A stretch of 64,000 nucleotides of DNA, taken from contig NZ_CANMAU010000001.1 of NCBI RefSeq assembly GCF_947495925.1, positions 601,523 to 665,522 of the forward strand. Direction: 5' to 3'. The stretch comes from an uncultured Algibacter sp. (lineage in GTDB: Bacteria; Bacteroidota; Bacteroidia; Flavobacteriales; Flavobacteriaceae). Every line of letters begins with the position of its first letter. The first letter of the stretch is position 1. The translations under genes and the position numbers were made by a program. Positions 1-9,236 of the stretch are shown here, in pieces. A model generated the notes under the pieces. The model saw nothing but the letters and a program-made list of their open reading frames with translations. It had not been told where the DNA came from and did no database searches.

Positions 1-1011
1 TGATAGCTGTAGATTTAAAGTTTCTCCATTACGTCCGTAAACATTCAACAATTCTAAATACTTGTCTCTGTAAGTTTCATAACTAGCATTCGAAGCTCCT
101 TTGATTTCTAGTTGAAGTAAATCATAATGTGCTTTTAGCTTTGTTTCATTATCTAAGGCAGTATCAATAACATAGTTATAAACTTCCTTAGCTATATCTA
201 TTTCATTTTCATGGGCCGCTATAGAAGCTAATTCTAATATTCTGTCTAAGCTTTCTTGTTCTCTTTTAAAAATGGCTTTCTCCTGCATAAAAGCCTTTTT
301 AAAATCTTTTTGCTGAATAAACAACCAGCTCAATAAAGAATTCCAAAGTGTATTTGGTTCTTGTTGAAGTCTTTTTAGCAAAATCTTCCTTAATAAAACA
401 TTATTCTCGTTATAACCATCTTCACTAATAAAATCGTTAATCGCTCGTTTCACATCTCCTGCGGCAAGCGGATTAATTTTAGCGTAATTCATATAGCTAT
501 TAAACATTTTTTCAATATTACCCTGCTCACCGTAAATCTGGGCAAGCTGTACATTAAAATTGAAATCAGGCTTTAAGAGCATTCCTTTTTCATAGGCCAA
601 AGAAGCCTCTTCCAAAAGGGAATGATTTTGAAAACCTCTAGCTACGGTGAAAACATTGGTAACTTTATCATCTATACTGGCTAAGGCCTTTTGGTAATTT
701 AATTTCGCATTATCAAAATCATTTTTAAGCTGAAAATTATATCCTAACTCCACATAAAAAGCGGGGTAGTTAACGCGCTCCATGAGCTTTATCAAAAAAT
801 TTTCGGCTTCATCATACTGCTCTAACTGTTGATGGGTATTAACAATTTGATTGATATAACTAATATTTGATGATGCTCTGGCATAAAGCTTTTTATACTC
901 AATTAAAGCCTTTTCATATTCACCATTTTTAAAATATTCTTTTGCTATGATATCTCCTTGAGAAAATAAATTAGAAGATATTAATAAAAAAAAGATTAAT
1001 AGTATTCTCAT
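1..1011 (-). CDS. TPR-repeat exported protein (3' end outside the window)
   Basis: The reading frame is open from an ATG at 1011 to the window edge, giving the first 337 residues. It begins with a signal peptide (MRILLIFFLLISSNLFSQ) whose cleavage site follows the usual Bacteroidota FSQ pattern. The mature part consists of helical repeats with TPR character (pairs such as EYFKNGEYEKALIEYKKLYA and AKLNYQKALASID), so it is probably a periplasmic or outer-membrane-associated scaffold. I cannot assign a specific role. A minus-strand terminator lies 55 bp upstream of the start, so the gene should have its own promoter. The C-terminal domain, which would decide the function, is not visible. Confidence 0.8.
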   Translation of the reverse strand, partial: MRILLIFFLLISSNLFSQGDIIAKEYFKNGEYEKALIEYKKLYARASSNISYINQIVNTHQQLEQYDEAENFLIKLMERVNYPAFYVELGYNFQLKNDFDNAKLNYQKALASIDDKVTNVFTVARGFQNHSLLEEASLAYEKGMLLKPDFNFNVQLAQIYGEQGNIEKMFNSYMNYAKINPLAAGDVKRAINDFISEDGYNENNVLLRKILLKRLQQEPNTLWNSLLSWLFIQQKDFKKAFMQEKAIFKREQESLDRILELASIAAHENEIDIAKEVYNYVIDTALDNETKLKAHYDLLQLEIKGASNASYETYRDKYLELLNVYGRNGETLNLQLS

Positions 1012-1066
1012 ATTGTAAATATAACAAATGTAGGATGTTGAATTTCTAAATATTAATATAAAAAAT

Positions 1067-1085
1067 GCCCGAATAAAATTCGGGC
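1067..1085 (-). terminator. Rho-independent terminator
   Basis: A 7-bp stem (GCCCGAA / TTCGGGC) with a 5-nt loop is followed on the minus strand by a run of six T. It ends transcription arriving from the 40-codon gene or serS and isolates the TPR gene downstream. It is directly preceded, on the minus strand, by the 13-mer TTTTGGTTGGTTA. Confidence 0.75.
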
Positions 1086-1087
1086 AC

Positions 1088-1100
1088 TAACCAACCAAAA
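1088..1100 (-). repeat. Copy 1 of a 13-nt motif placed before a terminator
   Basis: Reads TTTTGGTTGGTTA on the minus strand (TAACCAACCAAAA on plus). The identical 13-mer occurs at 12422-12434, also on the minus strand and also just upstream of a terminator hairpin. The function is unknown; the position suggests a 3' UTR element. Confidence 0.6.
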
Positions 1101-1231
1101 ATAAATCTTCTATTAACTACTGTTAATTAAATACTCGATTGGGGACAGTCTTTAAAATCTTGTAAAAACAAGAATGACTATTTCAAAAAATTTTCAGATT
1201 GCATCAAGAAATATGTTTTGGAATGCATCCC

Positions 1232-1354
1232 TTATTTGCTTACAATAGCCGTGTTGTTATCGTCGGATTTGATTAATTCAAAATCTGAAGACAAAACTTT
1301 ACTAGCAACAAAAATGAGAGTAATTAAAAGCACTAAGCGTTTAAAATTCTTCAT
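1232..1354 (-). CDS. Small exported peptide, 40 aa, hypothetical
   Basis: An ATG-started frame of 40 codons encodes a basic N-terminus (MKNFKR), a hydrophobic core (LVLLITLIFVASKV) and a short polar tail (LSSDFELIKSDDNNTAIVSK), which is the layout of a signal peptide plus a mature peptide of about 20 residues, or of a small membrane-anchored peptide. It lies in the otherwise empty 500-bp gap between serS and the TPR gene, on the same strand, and a terminator follows about 145 bp after its stop. A 62-codon frame on the opposite strand covers the same bases but lacks any recognisable start context or composition. I do not recognise the family. Confidence 0.45.
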   Translation of the reverse strand: MKNFKRLVLLITLIFVASKVLSSDFELIKSDDNNTAIVSK

Positions 1355-1512
1355 GGTTAGTAGGTTTAATAGATTTGGTAGCGCTAACTTGAAGAATATA
1401 TACTAAAAAGACAAGGAAATTAATTAAAAATCGTCAAACAGCATGTTTTAAATGCATTTCATCGATTAAAAAATAAAAATTCAGGCATATCTGTAAGAAA
1501 ATAAACCTATTA

Positions 1513-2784
1513 TTAATTAATAATAGAAAAGCCTGTATAAGGTTGTAAAACCTCAGGCACTACAATTCCCTCTTCTGTTTGGTAGTTTTCTAATATCCCT
1601 GCTAATACCCGAGGTAAAGCTAACGAGCTCCCATTAAGCGTATGCGCCAATTCATTTTTACCTTCGCTATTTTTAAATCGAAGCTTTAATCGATTGGCCT
1701 GAAAAGTTTCAAAATTTGAAACTGAAGATATTTCTAACCATCTATCTTGTGCTGTTGAAAACACTTCAAAATCGTAAGTTAACGCCGATGCAAACGATGT
1801 ATCTCCTCCACATAAACGAAGTATTCTATATGGTAATTTAAGATCTTTCAAGATGTCCTTTACGTGATCCACCATCCCATCTAAAGCCTTATAAGATTCA
1901 CTTGGATGTTCCACCCTAATAATTTCAACTTTATCAAATTGGTGCAATCTATTTAGACCCCTAACATGCGCACCGTAACTACCAGCCTCTCTACGAAAAC
2001 AAGGTGTGTACCCCGTTATGCAAACTGGAAGTTCGCTTTCACTTAAAACCACATCCCTAAAAATATTAGTCCCTGGCACTTCTGCTGTAGGAATTAAATA
2101 TAAATTGTCTTCAGTAACATGATACATTTGGCCTTCTTTATCGGGCAGCTGTCCTGTTCCTATACCTGATGCTTCATTAACTAAAAGAGGCAGCTGATAT
2201 TCGGTATAACCTGCAGCTGTATTCTTATCTAAAAAATAAGCAATTAAAGCACGTTGTAACCTCGCTCCTTTACCTTTATATACAGGAAATCCTGCTCCAG
2301 TTATTTTATTACCTAATTCGAAATCTATAATATCATATTTTTTTGCTAATTTCCAATGTGGCAATGCCTTATCATGTAACTTTGGTACGGTACCGGCAGC
2401 AAAAACTTCCTCATTATCCAACTCAGAATTACCTCTAGGCACCATCTCATTTGGAATATTGGGTATTTTATAAAGTAACTCGGTTAAAGCTTCCGTTTTA
2501 GAGCCCAATAATTCAGAAAGCTCTTTTGAAGTATCTTTCAACAGGCTCGTTTTTTCTTTTAAAACATTAGCTTTTTCAACTTCACCAGATTTATATAAGT
2601 TTCCTATTTCTTTTGATAGTCTATTAGACTCTGCCAATGTTGTATCCAATTCCGCTTGAAGGCGCCTTCTGTCTTCATCAAAAGTAATCACATTATTAAT
2701 CATTTCAACCGCATTAATATTCCGTTTTGCTAAGCGTTCAACAACTAATTCTTTATTTTCTCTAATGAAGGCAACTTGTAACAT
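1513..2784 (-). CDS. serS: Seryl-tRNA synthetase
   Basis: Charges tRNA-Ser (and tRNA-Sec where present) with serine in the cytoplasm. The protein has the expected length (423 aa). It shows the N-terminal tRNA-binding coiled coil (about residues 30-100), then the class II catalytic core with the TAEVP serine-site motif near residue 235, motif 2 (FRREAGSYG) near 270 and motif 3 (NGSSLALPRVLAGILENYQ) near 390. The usual TAEVPVTN reads TAEVPGTN here, a single substitution beside the active site. It stands alone between the HTTM gene and the 40-codon gene. Confidence 0.97.
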   Translation of the reverse strand: MLQVAFIRENKELVVERLAKRNINAVEMINNVITFDEDRRRLQAELDTTLAESNRLSKEIGNLYKSGEVEKANVLKEKTSLLKDTSKELSELLGSKTEALTELLYKIPNIPNEMVPRGNSELDNEEVFAAGTVPKLHDKALPHWKLAKKYDIIDFELGNKITGAGFPVYKGKGARLQRALIAYFLDKNTAAGYTEYQLPLLVNEASGIGTGQLPDKEGQMYHVTEDNLYLIPTAEVPGTNIFRDVVLSESELPVCITGYTPCFRREAGSYGAHVRGLNRLHQFDKVEIIRVEHPSESYKALDGMVDHVKDILKDLKLPYRILRLCGGDTSFASALTYDFEVFSTAQDRWLEISSVSNFETFQANRLKLRFKNSEGKNELAHTLNGSSLALPRVLAGILENYQTEEGIVVPEVLQPYTGFSIIN

Positions 2785-2827
2785 CTCTTAAAGTTTAAGG
2801 GACAAATTTAATGAATTACCAAGATAA

Positions 2828-4144
2828 TCAATCTTGTTTTGAGGGTAAAATCCATGGACTATGTTTAAAAACATGCCATTCAACACTAGCAATGTCAATG
2901 TCAGGATTTATAAAAGCTTTAGATGGTTTGCCATTAACACTTACACGGCTTTCTACATACACGGCTACATCCTGACCATCCTTTTTAAACTTTTCCTTCA
3001 AGCGCTGAGAAAATTGCCAAATCACATCTGGTTTTGTACTAGCAGATCGCTTTTGTTTTCTGCTTAAATAATGGTTTAAATCTATCTTAAGACGTTTCCC
3101 TGTTTCCTTATTTTCAACCCAATAATTGGTATGACCAACTTTAGTTCTTAACATCATACGCCATGACAACCTATGTCCTTCTTCTGTCCAAAGCACATCA
3201 TCTTCAATAAAATGATGTCGTAACGGTAAGCCTATTTGAATAATAAAATACACTGAAAATACTGCGATTAAAGGTTTTTGCAGTTTTGGAATGAATACTT
3301 CTCCTTTTTCATAAAACACTTTCTTTTTAAGAAAACGTTTTTGAATAACATCTGAAGGAAAAAAGAACAACGTAAATGCCAGTGACAGGTAAGGAAAAAT
3401 ACCAATTTGAAACACAAATGAATTAAAAAGGTGAAAAAAGATAGAAGCAATAAATGCATACTTCCTAGTCCGCCTATAAAGTAACAATGGAACAATTAAT
3501 CCATCAAATAAAATACCACCGTAAGCCAATATATAGTGCAACCATTTTTCTTGAAGAAGTTCACCTATTATAAAATAATCTTGTTTCCCGCGCATCAAAT
3601 TAGCAATAACTGTCGTGTTTAACCAATCTGGATATAACTTTGCTACAGACGCATAAGTATATACTATAAAAAGCTGTAAGATAATCACATACTGGCACCA
3701 CTGCGGCATGGAATCACTTTTTAATTCAGGATTATTTTTAGCATCAATTGATGCTTGTTTATGAGCCGGTAAAAACACCATTAAACTGCTAAGAAGCATC
3801 AATAAATAGTAATGGTTATTGTAAGAAGATTTTTGCATCAAATACGTTGCAGACCACATTAAGGCAAAACTAATCATGCTAAACCTGTATTTATAACCTA
3901 TCATTACAAATAACCCAAAAACCCCCATAACTGCATAATAATAGTACATTCCATTTCCTGGAAGTGGCTGCAAAAACTCAAACCCAATAAAGTTAAATGT
4001 AAATTCAGGATCTATTAACGTTCGCTTTACCCATCCTGTAAATATGGCGCCTACAGATTCTAAAAAACATAGTAATCCAAAAATAATTCTAAATACGACT
4101 AACGAGGAATTATCTATATGTTTAAATAAAAACCTATTAAGCAT
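2828..4144 (-). CDS. HTTM-domain membrane protein (vitamin K-dependent carboxylase-like)
   Basis: A 438-residue protein with several hydrophobic segments in the first 290 residues and a soluble C-terminal part. The pattern YTYASVAKLYPDW near residue 165 resembles the region of vertebrate gamma-glutamyl carboxylase around its active lysine, which places it in the HTTM family (horizontally transferred transmembrane domain). Bacterial members are mostly uncharacterised; carboxylation or epoxidation of a quinone-like cofactor is inferred from the family only. Its start overlaps the last 8 bp of ribF, so the two are translated from one message. Confidence 0.8.
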   Translation of the reverse strand: MLNRFLFKHIDNSSLVVFRIIFGLLCFLESVGAIFTGWVKRTLIDPEFTFNFIGFEFLQPLPGNGMYYYYAVMGVFGLFVMIGYKYRFSMISFALMWSATYLMQKSSYNNHYYLLMLLSSLMVFLPAHKQASIDAKNNPELKSDSMPQWCQYVIILQLFIVYTYASVAKLYPDWLNTTVIANLMRGKQDYFIIGELLQEKWLHYILAYGGILFDGLIVPLLLYRRTRKYAFIASIFFHLFNSFVFQIGIFPYLSLAFTLFFFPSDVIQKRFLKKKVFYEKGEVFIPKLQKPLIAVFSVYFIIQIGLPLRHHFIEDDVLWTEEGHRLSWRMMLRTKVGHTNYWVENKETGKRLKIDLNHYLSRKQKRSASTKPDVIWQFSQRLKEKFKKDGQDVAVYVESRVSVNGKPSKAFINPDIDIASVEWHVFKHSPWILPSKQD

Positions 4145-5072
4145 GGTGCTTTGAAATATATTCTAGTGCGGTTTCTCTATCTTTTGCTAGTTGCTGTTTT
4201 AAAGCCTCAACCGATTCAAATTTTTGTTCATCTCGAATACGATGTAATAAGTCTATTTGAACAGTTTCGCCATAAATATCTTTATGAAAATCAAAAAAAT
4301 GAATTTCAATGGTTTGTTTACTACCATTTACTGTAGGATTCATGCCTATATTCATCATTCCATGAACAACAGAGTCTCCAATAATGGAACTTATAATATA
4401 TGATCCTTGCTTAGGAATAATTTTATAATCTTCCTGAATTTCAATGTTTGCGGTTGGAAAGCTCAATTGTTTACCAAGCCCTCTTCCTTTAGTCACCTTT
4501 CCTGATAACATAAAGTTATAGCCCAAATAAGCATTTGCTTTTTGAACATCACCTTCCTTTAAGGCGGTTCTTATTTTTGTAGAACTTACAGCAACATCAT
4601 TTATATCCTGAGCCGAAATTTCTTCAACCTCAAATCCGTAAGCTTCTCCATATTTTTTCAGATCATCAATATCGGCATTCCTATTTCTTCCAAATCGATG
4701 ATCGTAACCAATTATAACTTTTTTAGCATTTATTTTATCTACTAAAATCTCTTTGACAAAATCTTCAGCAGAAAGTCGAGAAAATTCTTGAGTAAACTTC
4801 TTAATAAGTAATAAATCGAGTCCTAGGTCATCCAAAATATCGTGACGTTCCTTAATCGTATTAATAAGCTTTATATTGGAATCTTTTTGTAAAACCATTC
4901 TAGGGTGCGGAAAAAAAGTAAGAATTACAGATTTTAGTCCCTCCCGTTTTCCCGTGTTAATTAAACGCTTAATAATTTTTTGATGTCCAATATGTACCCC
5001 ATCAAAAGTACCAATGGTTACTACTGTAGGTTTACTAGACTTATAAGTTTCAATATTCTTTACCTTCCGCAT
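4137..5072 (-). CDS. ribF: Bifunctional riboflavin kinase / FMN adenylyltransferase
   Basis: Makes FMN from riboflavin and then FAD. The N-terminal adenylyltransferase domain shows the nucleotidyltransferase signature GTFDGVHIGHQKII (about residues 22-35) and later HRFGRNR; the C-terminal flavokinase domain shows GKVTKGRGLGKQLSFPTAN (near 190) and GMMNIGMNPTV. A length of 311 aa is normal. It is the first gene of a unit with the overlapping HTTM gene, a pairing that could be of interest because HTTM proteins are thought to act on redox cofactors. It is divergent from the metalloprotease at 5153. Confidence 0.96.
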   Translation of the reverse strand: MRKVKNIETYKSSKPTVVTIGTFDGVHIGHQKIIKRLINTGKREGLKSVILTFFPHPRMVLQKDSNIKLINTIKERHDILDDLGLDLLLIKKFTQEFSRLSAEDFVKEILVDKINAKKVIIGYDHRFGRNRNADIDDLKKYGEAYGFEVEEISAQDINDVAVSSTKIRTALKEGDVQKANAYLGYNFMLSGKVTKGRGLGKQLSFPTANIEIQEDYKIIPKQGSYIISSIIGDSVVHGMMNIGMNPTVNGSKQTIEIHFFDFHKDIYGETVQIDLLHRIRDEQKFESVEALKQQLAKDRETALEYISKHHA

Positions 5073-5116
5073 GCAATGAGTAAAATAATTTAAACGTTTA
5101 AAACATTAGATATTAT

Positions 5117-5124
5117 TATCTTTG
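5117..5124 (+). promoter_or_regulatory. Predicted -7 box for the metalloprotease gene
   Basis: TATCTTTG matches the Bacteroidota TAnnTTTG -7 consensus and lies 29 bp before the start codon at 5153, in the 80-bp gap to the divergent ribF. A clear -33 TTG is not visible. Confidence 0.45.
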
Positions 5125-5152
5125 ATAACAAAAATTAGCCTGAGATCTGTTT

Positions 5153-7849
5153 ATGACAGCAAAACTAAACTATGTTTTAACAATCGCAATATTTCTGTTT
5201 GCGTTTTCTGGATTTGCGCAAAACAATTTTTTTGTAAAAATAGGCAATCGCACATCTTCACAAAAATCTTTATCTAACAAACAGATTTTAAACAAGGAAT
5301 CTATTTATAGAATTAATTATTTAGGTTTATCACAAACGCTTTCTTCGTTATCTCAAAAAACAGGTCTTTCTAAATCAAAAAGTACGATTATTCAGTTACC
5401 AAATACCGCCGGTGAACTAAAACCTTTTCGAGTGGTAGAATCGTCCGTCCTCCATCCTGATTTACAGGCTAAATACCCTGAAATTAAATCGTACGTCGGA
5501 TATTCCATAGATCCAAATCCAACCTATATGCGTTTTAGTTTATCCCCTTACTATGGCTTATCAGGAATAGTTTTAGGAGAGAAAACAACTTTAGTATATG
5601 AACCTGTTATTGGAAATCCAGATCAAGTGGTTGTTTCAAAAAAATCTGATCTTGTAAAGAATAGTAACTTTAATTGCCATAGCTTAGATCTTAATTTAAA
5701 ACAAACGCTTAAATCGGCCAACCAAAAAGATGCAGACGACAGTAAAAAGCGCACGTATAGAATTGCTATTTCTGTTTCTGGGGAATATTCGCAAGCCAAT
5801 GGAGGTACATTCGCCTCTGTAAATGCAGCCATAAATGCAACTCTAACCAATGTAAATGCAGTTTATGAAAATGATTTAAACATAACTCTACAATTAATTT
5901 CGTCTAATGATGATGTTATTTATCTAAATCCAGCAACTGATCCATACACAGGACTAGGAAGTTACAATAGCCAACTTGCCAATACATTAGACACGGAAAT
6001 CCTTGAGGCAAACTATGATGTTGGACATTTACTAGCGGGCATTAATGATGCTAATGGCGATGGTACCGGGGATGCGGGTTGCATAGGATGTGTTTGTAAC
6101 AATGGAGGTTCCTACCCTACAAGGAATCATAAGGGTTCTGGATATTCTACCAGCTCAAATCCTAACGGTATTAATTTTGACATCGATTTTGTTGCTCACG
6201 AAATAGGCCATCAATTTGGAGGAACCCATACCTGGACTCATGATGGAAACGAAGGTAATAATTCGCAAGTTGAACCAGGATCTGGCTCTACAATAATGGG
6301 GTATAGTGGTATTACAGGCGCTACTAATTTACAATTACATAGCGACCCTTATTTTCATGCGATATCAATTGAACAAATAACCAATTTCGTTAAAAGTACA
6401 ACGTGTGCCACCATAACGGACACGGGCAACACCACACCCATTGCAAATGCAGGGAGTGATTTAGTTTTACCTGTTGGAACAGCATTTAAACTCATAGGTG
6501 AAGGCAGTGACTTAGATAGTGATGCTATTACGTTTTGTTGGGAACAAATCAATGAAGATAACGCCGCTACAACTTACCCTAACCCCAATTCGTCAAACTC
6601 AAACTCGGTATTATTCAGATCATTTCCACCTACAACAGATAATACTAGATATTTCCCAAATTTGTCTGATTTAAAATTTGGAGTTAATGCTACACAATGG
6701 GAAAAGATTCCTAGTGTTAGCAGAACTGCCGACTTTAGATTGACGGTTAGAGACAATAGACCTGGAGGAGCAAATAATACGCATGATGATATGCGTGTTA
6801 ACTTTGATGATTCTTTTGGCCCATTTGAGGTTACTTCTCAAAATAATGAGAATATTATTTGGCAAAGTGGAAAAACAGAAACTATTACCTGGAATGTAAA
6901 TAATACGAACAGTTTATCTGGAGCATCAACCGTAAACATATTACTTTCTCTAGATGGTGGACTCAATTATTCCACAACATTAGCAACAAACATAGCTAAT
7001 AATGGTAATTATAGTTTTACTGTGCCAAACATTGCCGCACCATATTGCAGAATTTTAATAGAACCTACTAACAACGTTTTTTATGCCATAAACTCAACCA
7101 ACTTTGCTATTAATTATGAAATCAACACAACCTGTACGCGCTATAGCTCAAATAATAATTTGAATATTTCGATTACAGATAATGGTAGAAGTTTTACGGA
7201 ATCTCATTCTATCAATGTAAATGCATCATCAACAATTACTGATGTTAATATTGGTGTAGATATCTCACATACCCATATTGGAGATCTGGAAATTGCAGTG
7301 GTAAACTCAGGTAACAATGAGGTATTATTAAAATCTCATCAAGATTGTGGAAATGGGACAAATATGAAGTCAGTTTATGATGATGAAAGTATACCATATA
7401 ATTGTTTAGGTGCCGATTCTAATAATTCTTTTCGATCGTCAAATGATTTACTGGCTTTGTTCAATGGTCAGAACGCTGCTGGAAATTGGACCATTAAATT
7501 AGGAGATTTTGAAGTTGACGATATTGGCACTTTAAATTCATGGTTTATAGAAATTTGCGACACTTCAGAAATACCGCTTGATGTAGAACCACCAATAAGA
7601 AACACAGAATTTAAATTATTCCCTAACCCAAATAATGGTGAGTTCACTATAAAATTATTTAATCCTTCTGTAAATAGTATTCATATAGATGTATTTGATC
7701 TCAGAGGACGCTTAATCTACAAAAGGGTTTATGAAGGAATAACCGATTTTGATGAGGATATTAAACTAAAACAAGTGCAGTCTGGTCTTTACCTTTTAAA
7801 GATTTATTTTGGCACTGAACTATACACTCGTAAAATAATTATTAAATAG
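5153..7849 (+). CDS. Secreted reprolysin-like zinc metalloprotease with P domain and T9SS type A sorting domain
   Basis: An 898-residue exported protease. Residues 1-23 form a signal peptide ending in FAQ. A propeptide-like region (about 25-190) precedes an M12B-like catalytic domain whose zinc motif HEIGHQFGGTHTW begins at His349, followed by the Met-turn-like STIMGYSG. About 420-620 holds Ig/Fn3-like segments. Residues about 660-800 form a proprotein-convertase P domain (HTHIGDLEIAVVNSG, NWTIKLGDFEVDDIGTLNSW). The last about 80 residues (FKLFPNPNNGEFTIKL to the end) are a type A T9SS sorting domain, so the enzyme is exported by the type IX system and released or attached at the surface. It is a single-gene unit, convergent with pth. 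Confidence 0.93.
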   Translation: MTAKLNYVLTIAIFLFAFSGFAQNNFFVKIGNRTSSQKSLSNKQILNKESIYRINYLGLSQTLSSLSQKTGLSKSKSTIIQLPNTAGELKPFRVVESSVLHPDLQAKYPEIKSYVGYSIDPNPTYMRFSLSPYYGLSGIVLGEKTTLVYEPVIGNPDQVVVSKKSDLVKNSNFNCHSLDLNLKQTLKSANQKDADDSKKRTYRIAISVSGEYSQANGGTFASVNAAINATLTNVNAVYENDLNITLQLISSNDDVIYLNPATDPYTGLGSYNSQLANTLDTEILEANYDVGHLLAGINDANGDGTGDAGCIGCVCNNGGSYPTRNHKGSGYSTSSNPNGINFDIDFVAHEIGHQFGGTHTWTHDGNEGNNSQVEPGSGSTIMGYSGITGATNLQLHSDPYFHAISIEQITNFVKSTTCATITDTGNTTPIANAGSDLVLPVGTAFKLIGEGSDLDSDAITFCWEQINEDNAATTYPNPNSSNSNSVLFRSFPPTTDNTRYFPNLSDLKFGVNATQWEKIPSVSRTADFRLTVRDNRPGGANNTHDDMRVNFDDSFGPFEVTSQNNENIIWQSGKTETITWNVNNTNSLSGASTVNILLSLDGGLNYSTTLATNIANNGNYSFTVPNIAAPYCRILIEPTNNVFYAINSTNFAINYEINTTCTRYSSNNNLNISITDNGRSFTESHSINVNASSTITDVNIGVDISHTHIGDLEIAVVNSGNNEVLLKSHQDCGNGTNMKSVYDDESIPYNCLGADSNNSFRSSNDLLALFNGQNAAGNWTIKLGDFEVDDIGTLNSWFIEICDTSEIPLDVEPPIRNTEFKLFPNPNNGEFTIKLFNPSVNSIHIDVFDLRGRLIYKRVYEGITDFDEDIKLKQVQSGLYLLKIYFGTELYTRKIIIK

Positions 7850-7857
7850 AAAAGCAG

Positions 7858-8484
7858 CTATTTACCGTTAAAAGAATTCATGGTATTGTTCACCCCAGCA
7901 AGCCCAAACGATTTTATAAGTTCTGTAGATTGCTCTAGTCGTTCATTCAATTTATCCAACTCTTCTGGAGTCCATTCCCCTAAAACATAATCTACCTGCC
8001 TACCTTTACTAAAAGCATCACTAATACCAAATCTGGAACGATTATACTTTGTGGTATTTAATTTGTGTTGAATATCTTTTAAACCGTTGTGTCCACCATC
8101 ACTCCCTTTGGTTTTTAAACGGATGCTTCCAAAAGGTAAGTTTAAATCGTCTGTAATTACTAATAAGTTTTCCAACGGAATTTTCTCCTTTGTTAACCAA
8201 TATAAAACAGCCTTTCCGCTTAAATTCATATAGGTATTAGGTTTCATAAAAATAAAGGTTCTACCCTTTAGTTTATAGGTAGCAATATCACCTAATTTCT
8301 GGGTTTCAAAAATTAATTCTTCCTGCTTTGCAAAAAAATCTAAAACCTTAAACCCTATATTATGGCGCGTATTTTCATATTTCTCACCAATATTTCCTAA
8401 ACCAACTATTAAAAATTTCTTCATGGGATGAATGACTTCTATGTCCTTGTTTTTTCTAAAAAGTCTATGTAAAAACGACCACAT
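7858..8484 (-). CDS. pth: Peptidyl-tRNA hydrolase
   Basis: Recycles peptidyl-tRNA that drops off ribosomes. The bacterial Pth motifs are present: GLGNIGEKYENTRHNIGF with catalytic His41, KPNTYMNLSG, and DDLNLPFGSIRLKTKGSDGGHNGL. The frame begins 20 residues before the canonical MKKFLIVGLGN start; an in-frame ATG at 8424 would give the usual 188-residue enzyme. The extension (MWSFLHRLFRKNKDIEVIHP) is basic and amphipathic, and I believe similar leaders occur in related flavobacteria, so I keep the long form with some doubt. It lies downstream of rplY beyond a terminator. Confidence 0.93.
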   Translation of the reverse strand: MWSFLHRLFRKNKDIEVIHPMKKFLIVGLGNIGEKYENTRHNIGFKVLDFFAKQEELIFETQKLGDIATYKLKGRTFIFMKPNTYMNLSGKAVLYWLTKEKIPLENLLVITDDLNLPFGSIRLKTKGSDGGHNGLKDIQHKLNTTKYNRSRFGISDAFSKGRQVDYVLGEWTPEELDKLNERLEQSTELIKSFGLAGVNNTMNSFNGK

Positions 8485-8510
8485 AAGAGTTTATTTCTGT
8501 AAAAATAAAA

Positions 8511-8536
8511 AAGCATCCTGAAAATACAGGATGCTT
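8511..8536 (-). terminator. Rho-independent terminator of the prs-rplY unit
   Basis: A 10-bp stem AAGCATCCTG / CAGGATGCTT with a 6-nt loop, flanked by A and T runs on both sides. On the minus strand it follows rplY by 24 bp; pth begins 27 bp further on. Confidence 0.8.
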
Positions 8537-8559
8537 TTAATAATTAGTTAAGAATAATA

Positions 8560-9192
8560 TTATTCTTGAGTAGCTTCTGCCGCTTCAGTTGCAGGTGCTT
8601 CTGCTCCTTCTTCTAATTCTTCTTCTTCTTCTTCATCTTCAACTGCTGTTCTAGATGTTCTTACTTGACATACTACAGTATTATCAGAATGTAAAAATGT
8701 GTAATCTTCACTTGGTAAATCACCTACAGCAACTTTATCACCAATTTTAAGAGGCGTAATATCTATTTCTATAAAATCTGGTAAGTTAGCTGGAAGTGCT
8801 TTGATACGTAATTTACGGTTATTTCTTCTTAAAACACCACCATTTTTAACACCTCTAGAATTACCTACTAAATTAACAGGTATGTTTAATGCAATTTCCT
8901 TATCTTCAAATAACTGATAGAAATCTATGTGTAAAATTCTATCTGTTACTGGGTGAAATTGAATATCTTGAAGTACAGCATTTAAAACTTCACCATTTTC
9001 TAAATTAATCACAACTGTATGCGCATTAGGCGTGTATACAAGTTTTGAGAAAGCTAATTCTGGTGCTGAAAAATGCACTGGCTTATCTCCTCCGTATAAT
9101 ACGCAAGGAACCTGACCAGCATTACGTAAGGCTTTTGTTGATTTTTTGCCCACGCTTTCTCTTTGAGATCCGTTGATTGTAATTGATTTCAT
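8560..9192 (-). CDS. rplY: 50S ribosomal protein L25 / general stress protein Ctc
   Basis: Binds 5S rRNA in the large subunit. It is the long (Ctc/TL5) form, 210 aa: an N-terminal L25 beta-barrel (about 1-90, with the typical [21 protein letters not shown] opening), a TL5 C-terminal domain (about 95-185) and a very acidic, Ala/Glu-rich tail. It is directly downstream of prs (44-bp gap), the standard arrangement, with a terminator after it. Confidence 0.96.
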   Translation of the reverse strand: MKSITINGSQRESVGKKSTKALRNAGQVPCVLYGGDKPVHFSAPELAFSKLVYTPNAHTVVINLENGEVLNAVLQDIQFHPVTDRILHIDFYQLFEDKEIALNIPVNLVGNSRGVKNGGVLRRNNRKLRIKALPANLPDFIEIDITPLKIGDKVAVGDLPSEDYTFLHSDNTVVCQVRTSRTAVEDEEEEEELEEGAEAPATEAAEATQE

Positions 9193-9236
9193 TTTTTATT
9201 TATATAATTTAATTAATACTCTTATTAAATTGCGAT

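Noticed and set aside
1218-1406. 62-codon plus-strand frame in the serS-TPR gap
   Set aside because: It is antisense to the more convincing signal-peptide frame at 1232-1354, begins without a recognisable upstream context, and has no terminator.
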